DNA of 64,000 bases from JBCBXA01 sp039816825 (GTDB lineage: Bacteria > Pseudomonadota > Alphaproteobacteria > Rhizobiales > Rhizobiaceae). The notes beneath the pieces were generated by a model, which searched no databases, was not told the DNA's origin, and saw only the letters and a program-made list of their open reading frames with translations. Each line of letters opens with the position of its first letter. Position 1 is the stretch's first letter. The DNA lies in NCBI GenBank assembly GCA_039816825.1, contig JBCBXA010000001.1, positions 1-64,000 on the forward strand, given 5' to 3'. The position numbers and the translations under genes are program-made. This document shows, piece after piece, positions 61,075-64,000 of this stretch.

Positions 61075-61545
61075 ATGGTCACAGCTCTTGATCAAACAGA
61101 CCGCGACATCCTGACTGCTCTGCAAAAGGATGCGCGAGTCTCAGCTGATATGCTGGCCGAGCAGGTCGGCGCGTCGCGCTCTTCGGTGCAGCGGCGTCTG
61201 AAACGGCTCAATGAGTCCGGCGTTATCATACGTGAAGTGGCCCAGATCGACCCTGATCGCGTCGATGCGCAGATGACGTTTATCGTCGAGGTCGAACTGG
61301 AGCGCGAGCGCGTCGATCTGCTTGACGAATTCAAACGGTCAATGATGGCTTTGGATGCGGTGCAGCAATGCTACTATGCCACCGGACATGCTGATTTCAT
61401 TCTGATCGTTCTTGCCAAGAGCATGAAGGACTATGATCAGCTGACGCGGCAGGTTTTCATCGAAAACCCAAATATCCGCCGGTTTGCCACTTCTGTCGTC
61501 GTTGATCGCGTAAAGGCAAGCCTATACGTGCCGGTTTCGGACTGA
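61075..61545 (+). CDS. Lrp/AsnC-family transcriptional regulator
   Basis: A 156-residue regulator with an N-terminal HTH (about 5-50, LDQTDRDILTALQKDARVSA, VGASRSSVQRRLKRLNESGV) and a C-terminal RAM/AsnC ligand domain (about 65-150; CYYATGHADFILIVLAKSMK). These proteins sense amino acids and form octamers. Divergence from the aminotransferase gene makes it the likely regulator of that gene. Confidence 0.93.
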   Translation: MVTALDQTDRDILTALQKDARVSADMLAEQVGASRSSVQRRLKRLNESGVIIREVAQIDPDRVDAQMTFIVEVELERERVDLLDEFKRSMMALDAVQQCYYATGHADFILIVLAKSMKDYDQLTRQVFIENPNIRRFATSVVVDRVKASLYVPVSD

Positions 61546-61562
61546 GCCTTTGAGGTTGATTT

Positions 61563-61586
61563 CTGACGCGGTTTCAACCGCGTCAG
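61563..61586. terminator. Stem-loop between convergent genes
   Basis: CTGACGCGGT and ACCGCGTCAG form a perfect 10-bp stem with a four-base loop, between the AsnC gene and rcdA, which converge. No T-run follows on either side, so it is a possible transcription barrier rather than a proven terminator. Confidence 0.4.
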
Positions 61587-61664
61587 CCCATGCCAGAAAC
61601 CGGGTGGCAGCTTAATCCGCGTAGCGGACCTGCCGCGCCAGCGTCTTGAAGCCTCGTCCTTCGA

Positions 61665-62195
61665 TTAGCGCCCGCCGAAGGCGGCCTGCAGAATGTCCAT
61701 CTGCACCGAGACCGGATTGTCGGCCGCGGGTTTGGCTTCGCCGTCACCATAGATCTGCTCGTCGATGGTCTTGATGCGGCCGGCGAGGCTCATGGAGCGT
61801 TCCACCAGCGCGCGGAACTCCTGCGGCAGAAGCGGCCAGTTCTCCTGGCTGATGTCCGGGCCGGTCTGCTCGAGCTTGATCTTCTTTTTCTCGGTGGCGA
61901 CCTGCTCGCGCGTCATGTCGCCTTCATTGGCGGAGCGCTGGAGCAGCAGCCAGCTGGCCAATTGCATCAGACGCGTCGTCAGGCGCATGCTCTCGGATGC
62001 GTAGAGAACCGATGCAGGCTTTGCGAGAAGCTTGGCTTCAGCGCGGCCATCGCCATCGAGATAGTTCGCGGTCTCTTCGACGAGCTGCATGCCTTCGGCA
62101 AACAGTGTCTTGAAGGACGCGGTAAAAGCTACGTGCTCGGCGAGCTGCACGGTGTTGGAGGATTCGGGGCCGGCCTGTTTCTCTGTGTCAGACAT
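61665..62195 (-). CDS. rcdA: RcdA-like protein (DUF1465)
   Basis: A 176-residue, mostly helical DUF1465 protein: FTASFKTLFAEGMQLVEETA, LAKPASVLYASESMRLTTRL, MQLASWLLLQRSANEGDM and ENWPLLPQEFRALVERSMSL. In Caulobacter, RcdA works with CpdR and PopA to deliver CtrA to ClpXP. With cpdR at 15 kb, two parts of that pathway lie in the same window. The C-terminal segment is disordered, as in the known protein. Confidence 0.9.
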   Translation of the reverse strand: MSDTEKQAGPESSNTVQLAEHVAFTASFKTLFAEGMQLVEETANYLDGDGRAEAKLLAKPASVLYASESMRLTTRLMQLASWLLLQRSANEGDMTREQVATEKKKIKLEQTGPDISQENWPLLPQEFRALVERSMSLAGRIKTIDEQIYGDGEAKPAADNPVSVQMDILQAAFGGR

Positions 62196-62399
62196 GTAAA
62201 CTCACTACGCTTGGAAGTGCGGCTTCTGTGGCCGCTATGCTCCCTGTTTGGACAAAGTTCGGTCGCGTCCCGACGTCAGGCAATGCCTGTCTTGTCTGAC
62301 TACAGAATGCCCCAGGTGCTCCGCCGAATGAAGGGGGCGGAGTGATAAGGTTACGCAATGGTTAAGAAGCGTGGCCTACTGGTCGGTCTGACCCCAGGC

Positions 62400-62520
62400 C
62401 AAAAAAAAGAGCCGCAAGCGGCTCTCAGGAGTTTTAACAGGGAGGCGTCAAACAAGCGGCAAAGCGCCTGTCCTACGATCGAAGGTTGTTAAGCTTCGAA
62501 TAAAATTAGTTATGACACGT
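62400..62520 (-). ncRNA. Candidate minus-strand small RNA
   Basis: A clear intrinsic terminator (62401-62425) points to the minus strand, but no minus-strand gene lies upstream of it for at least 1.1 kb, only the divergent plus-strand gene. A transcript starting in the AT-rich part around 62500-62540 and ending at the T-run would be about 100-140 nt. Its 3' part contains a GCCTCCC stretch before the terminator. The promoter is not convincingly located. Confidence 0.4.
62401..62425 (-). terminator. Orphan minus-strand intrinsic terminator
   Basis: On the minus strand AGAGCCG-CTTG-CGGCTCT forms a 7-bp stem followed directly by eight T. On the plus strand no T-run follows, so the direction is clear. 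Confidence 0.75.
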
Positions 62521-62589
62521 AAAGACTAATGAACTGTTAACGGGTGAATCGTTCGTCAACGCGGTTCCCCTCGGTTTGAGGGTGAGGCC

Positions 62590-63582
62590 TTGTTCGATAT
62601 TCCATCCCACATGCGTGCCGTCGAGATTTCCAAGCCCGGCGGGCCTGAAGTGTTGCGCGTTGTGGAGCGCCCAGTCCCCACAGCTGAACCGGGGCACGTG
62701 CTCATCAAGGTAGAGGTCGCGGGAGTGAACCGGCCAGACTGCCTTCAGCGTGCGGGGGCTTACCCTCCCCCGCCGGGTGCCAGTGATCTGCCGGGTCTGG
62801 AGGTCAGCGGCACGGTCGTCGCTGGCCCAAAAGAACTGCTCGGCACAAGTGTCATGGCCCTGACCAATGGCGGGGGCTACGCGCAATATGTGTCGGTGCC
62901 GGTTGGAGCCTGTCTCCCAGTGCCTCCTGATCTCGACATGGTGTGGGCGGGCGCTATCCCGGAGACGCTCTTTACGGTCTGGCACAATGTGTTTCAGCTG
63001 GGTGCCCTGTCGTCGGGCGATGTTTTTCTGGTCCACGGCGGATCATCTGGCATCGGCACTATGGCGATTCAGTTGGCCCGGCATTTCGGTGCGACCGTCA
63101 TCGCCACCGTGGGCAATGATCAGAAGTGCGAAGTCGCCGTCGGCCAGGGCGCGCATCACGCCATCAACTATCGAGGGCAGGACTTTGTTGAAGAGGTGAA
63201 GGGCATCACGTCGGGCGCCGGCGCCGACGTCATCCTCGATATGGTTGGTGGCAGCTATGTCGCGCGAAATCATAAGGCGGCCGCCATCGGCGGACGGATC
63301 GTCCAGATCGCGACCCTCGGCGGGGCCAAAGCCGAGTTCAATGCGGGTCTTCTGATGGTCAAGCGGTTGGTCCACACCGGTTCCACCTTGAGGCCTCGCT
63401 CTGATGCCTTTAAGGCCGCTTTGGCTGCCGAGCTTCGACAGAGGGTGCTGCACTTGATAGCGGACGGCAAGATAGCGCCGCTGCTGCACAGCACGTTTGA
63501 GTTGAAAGACGCGGTTTCCGCCCATGCGTTGATGGAGAGTGGCGAGATGTACGGAAAAATCGCGCTTACCGTCGAGCATTAA
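62590..63582 (+). CDS. NAD(P)H:quinone oxidoreductase (PIG3/QOR-like)
   Basis: A 330-residue zinc-free MDR oxidoreductase. N-terminal MRAVEISKPGGPEVLRVVER, DCLQRAGAYPPPPGASDLPG, GGSSGIGTMAIQLARHFGAT (NADPH Rossmann, about 150-170) and VTSGAGADVILDMVGG-like (about 205-220) match human PIG3. It reduces quinones and protects from oxidative stress. Start TTG 62590 has GAGGG at spacing 7; an ATG at 62611 lacks a ribosome site. It is likely co-transcribed with the following DMT gene. Confidence 0.92.
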   Translation: MFDIPSHMRAVEISKPGGPEVLRVVERPVPTAEPGHVLIKVEVAGVNRPDCLQRAGAYPPPPGASDLPGLEVSGTVVAGPKELLGTSVMALTNGGGYAQYVSVPVGACLPVPPDLDMVWAGAIPETLFTVWHNVFQLGALSSGDVFLVHGGSSGIGTMAIQLARHFGATVIATVGNDQKCEVAVGQGAHHAINYRGQDFVEEVKGITSGAGADVILDMVGGSYVARNHKAAAIGGRIVQIATLGGAKAEFNAGLLMVKRLVHTGSTLRPRSDAFKAALAAELRQRVLHLIADGKIAPLLHSTFELKDAVSAHALMESGEMYGKIALTVEH

Positions 63583-63596
63583 GGTCAGTTTCCGAC

Positions 63597-64000
63597 ATGT
63601 TCGAACGCTTCATCGCGCCGGTTCTGTTTGTCTTTATCTGGTCCACCGGCTTTGTCGTTGCTGGCGGTGTTGCCGGGTTTGTCGACCCCAATCTTTTTCT
63701 GGCTTTGCGGTTCTCTGCAGTTGCCTTGATTTTTGGAGCCGTGGCTTTGGCCCTCCGCCAGCCGTTGCCCGACCTCGCAACCGTGCTGAGGCTCATGTTT
63801 ATCGGGCTCTTTATGTATGCGTTCTATCTGGGGCCGTGTTATTGGGTTGTGGCGCAGGGCATGTCGGTGGGCGTCATCACGCTGATCGCAACGCTGCAGC
63901 CGCCTATGACGGCGGTTCTCTCGGCCCGCCTCTACGGAGAGCCGATTTCCGGCTCTCTGATCCTGGGCCTGGCGTTGGGGATAGCGGGTGTGGCCATGGC
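63597..64000 (+). CDS. EamA/DMT-family transporter, truncated by window end
   Basis: The first 134 residues are visible: MFERFIAPVLFVFIWSTGFV, then about four hydrophobic segments including LFIGLFMYAFYLGPCYWVVA and VITLIATLQPPMTAVLSARL, which match the first EamA repeat. It follows the quinone oxidoreductase by 14 bases. The 3' end is beyond the window; the substrate is unknown. Confidence 0.85.
   Translation, partial: MFERFIAPVLFVFIWSTGFVVAGGVAGFVDPNLFLALRFSAVALIFGAVALALRQPLPDLATVLRLMFIGLFMYAFYLGPCYWVVAQGMSVGVITLIATLQPPMTAVLSARLYGEPISGSLILGLALGIAGVAM

Larger units (their letters stand above)
62196..62589. other. Intergenic region rcdA / quinone oxidoreductase
   Basis: A 394-base gap between the divergent rcdA and qor-like genes. 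It has no credible coding frame. It holds a minus-strand intrinsic terminator (62401-62425), a candidate small RNA before it, and a TTAA-N7-ATAA motif (62489-62503) resembling a CtrA box. The first 150 bases next to rcdA show nothing definite. Confidence 0.5.

Noticed and set aside
1..64000. CRISPR arrays, transposases, integrases or prophage genes
   Set aside because: None were seen: no direct-repeat array and no recognisable mobile-element protein.

Overview
The window is one GC-rich, gene-dense stretch of an alphaproteobacterial chromosome, most likely a member of the Hyphomicrobiales (Rhizobiales). The lineage call rests on protein families and is an inference: CpdR, RcdA (DUF1465), GapR (DUF2312), DUF1244, DUF1036, DUF459, DUF1465 close to rpmE, a Brucella Omp10-like lipoprotein, cysteine-free L31 and L36, an aa3-type cytochrome oxidase subunit IV next to a three-subunit transhydrogenase, and a palindromic intergenic repeat of the type common in rhizobia. 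No phage genes, transposase, integrase or CRISPR array were seen. About 70 protein genes, one tRNA-Val(GAC) and two candidate small RNAs are described.

Layout. 1-13 kb: SPFH/NfeD membrane pair, a VOC protein, a cyclic-nucleotide-domain/thioredoxin-reductase-like fusion, a MotA/MotB stator pair divergent from an outer-membrane barrel, a MltB-type transglycosylase overlapping a DUF459 protein, a candidate small RNA, threonine aldolase, Hsp20 and a lysophospholipase-like hydrolase. 13-15.7 kb: histidinol-phosphatase, N-formylglutamate amidohydrolase, CpdR and tRNA-Val. 15.7-24.7 kb: one long minus-strand operon, soxB - two secreted YebY-like paralogues - soxD - soxA - soxG - FAD oxidoreductase - uronate-dehydrogenase-like SDR - agmatinase-like ureohydrolase, with a divergent GAF/PAS-LuxR regulator. 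26-35.7 kb: tandem lipoprotein paralogues, L36, TPR protein, hydrolase, pyruvate kinase, DUF1036, DMT transporter, second N-formylglutamate amidohydrolase with DUF1244 and GapR, and a DUF882 protein. 35.8-43 kb: sigma-54 response regulator, oligoendopeptidase F, BenE transporter, DUF1203, ABC1 kinase, Omp10-like lipoprotein. 43-51 kb: cytochrome oxidase subunit IV, pntAA-pntAB-pntB, TPR lipoprotein, S21, purK-purE-DUF465. 51-64 kb: ThiE-like and Sel1-repeat proteins, EF-P, SuhB, a second MotA/OmpA-type pair, ABC exporter with a coupled nucleotidyltransferase-like gene, L31, a class IV aminotransferase resembling (R)-amine transaminases with a divergent AsnC regulator, RcdA, quinone oxidoreductase and a DMT transporter cut by the window end.

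How the genes work together. The sox operon oxidises sarcosine to glycine, 5,10-methylene-THF and H2O2; its downstream genes suggest wider amine or amino-acid catabolism. PurK/PurE, pyruvate kinase and the transhydrogenase are core metabolism. CpdR and RcdA are both adaptors for ClpXP-mediated degradation of CtrA, and near-consensus CtrA boxes lie before the stator operon and the DUF1036 gene. The less explained parts are the two tandem pairs of small secreted proteins in and beside the sox locus, the two unassigned small RNA candidates, and the aminotransferase/AsnC cassette beside a tRNA-like fragment.
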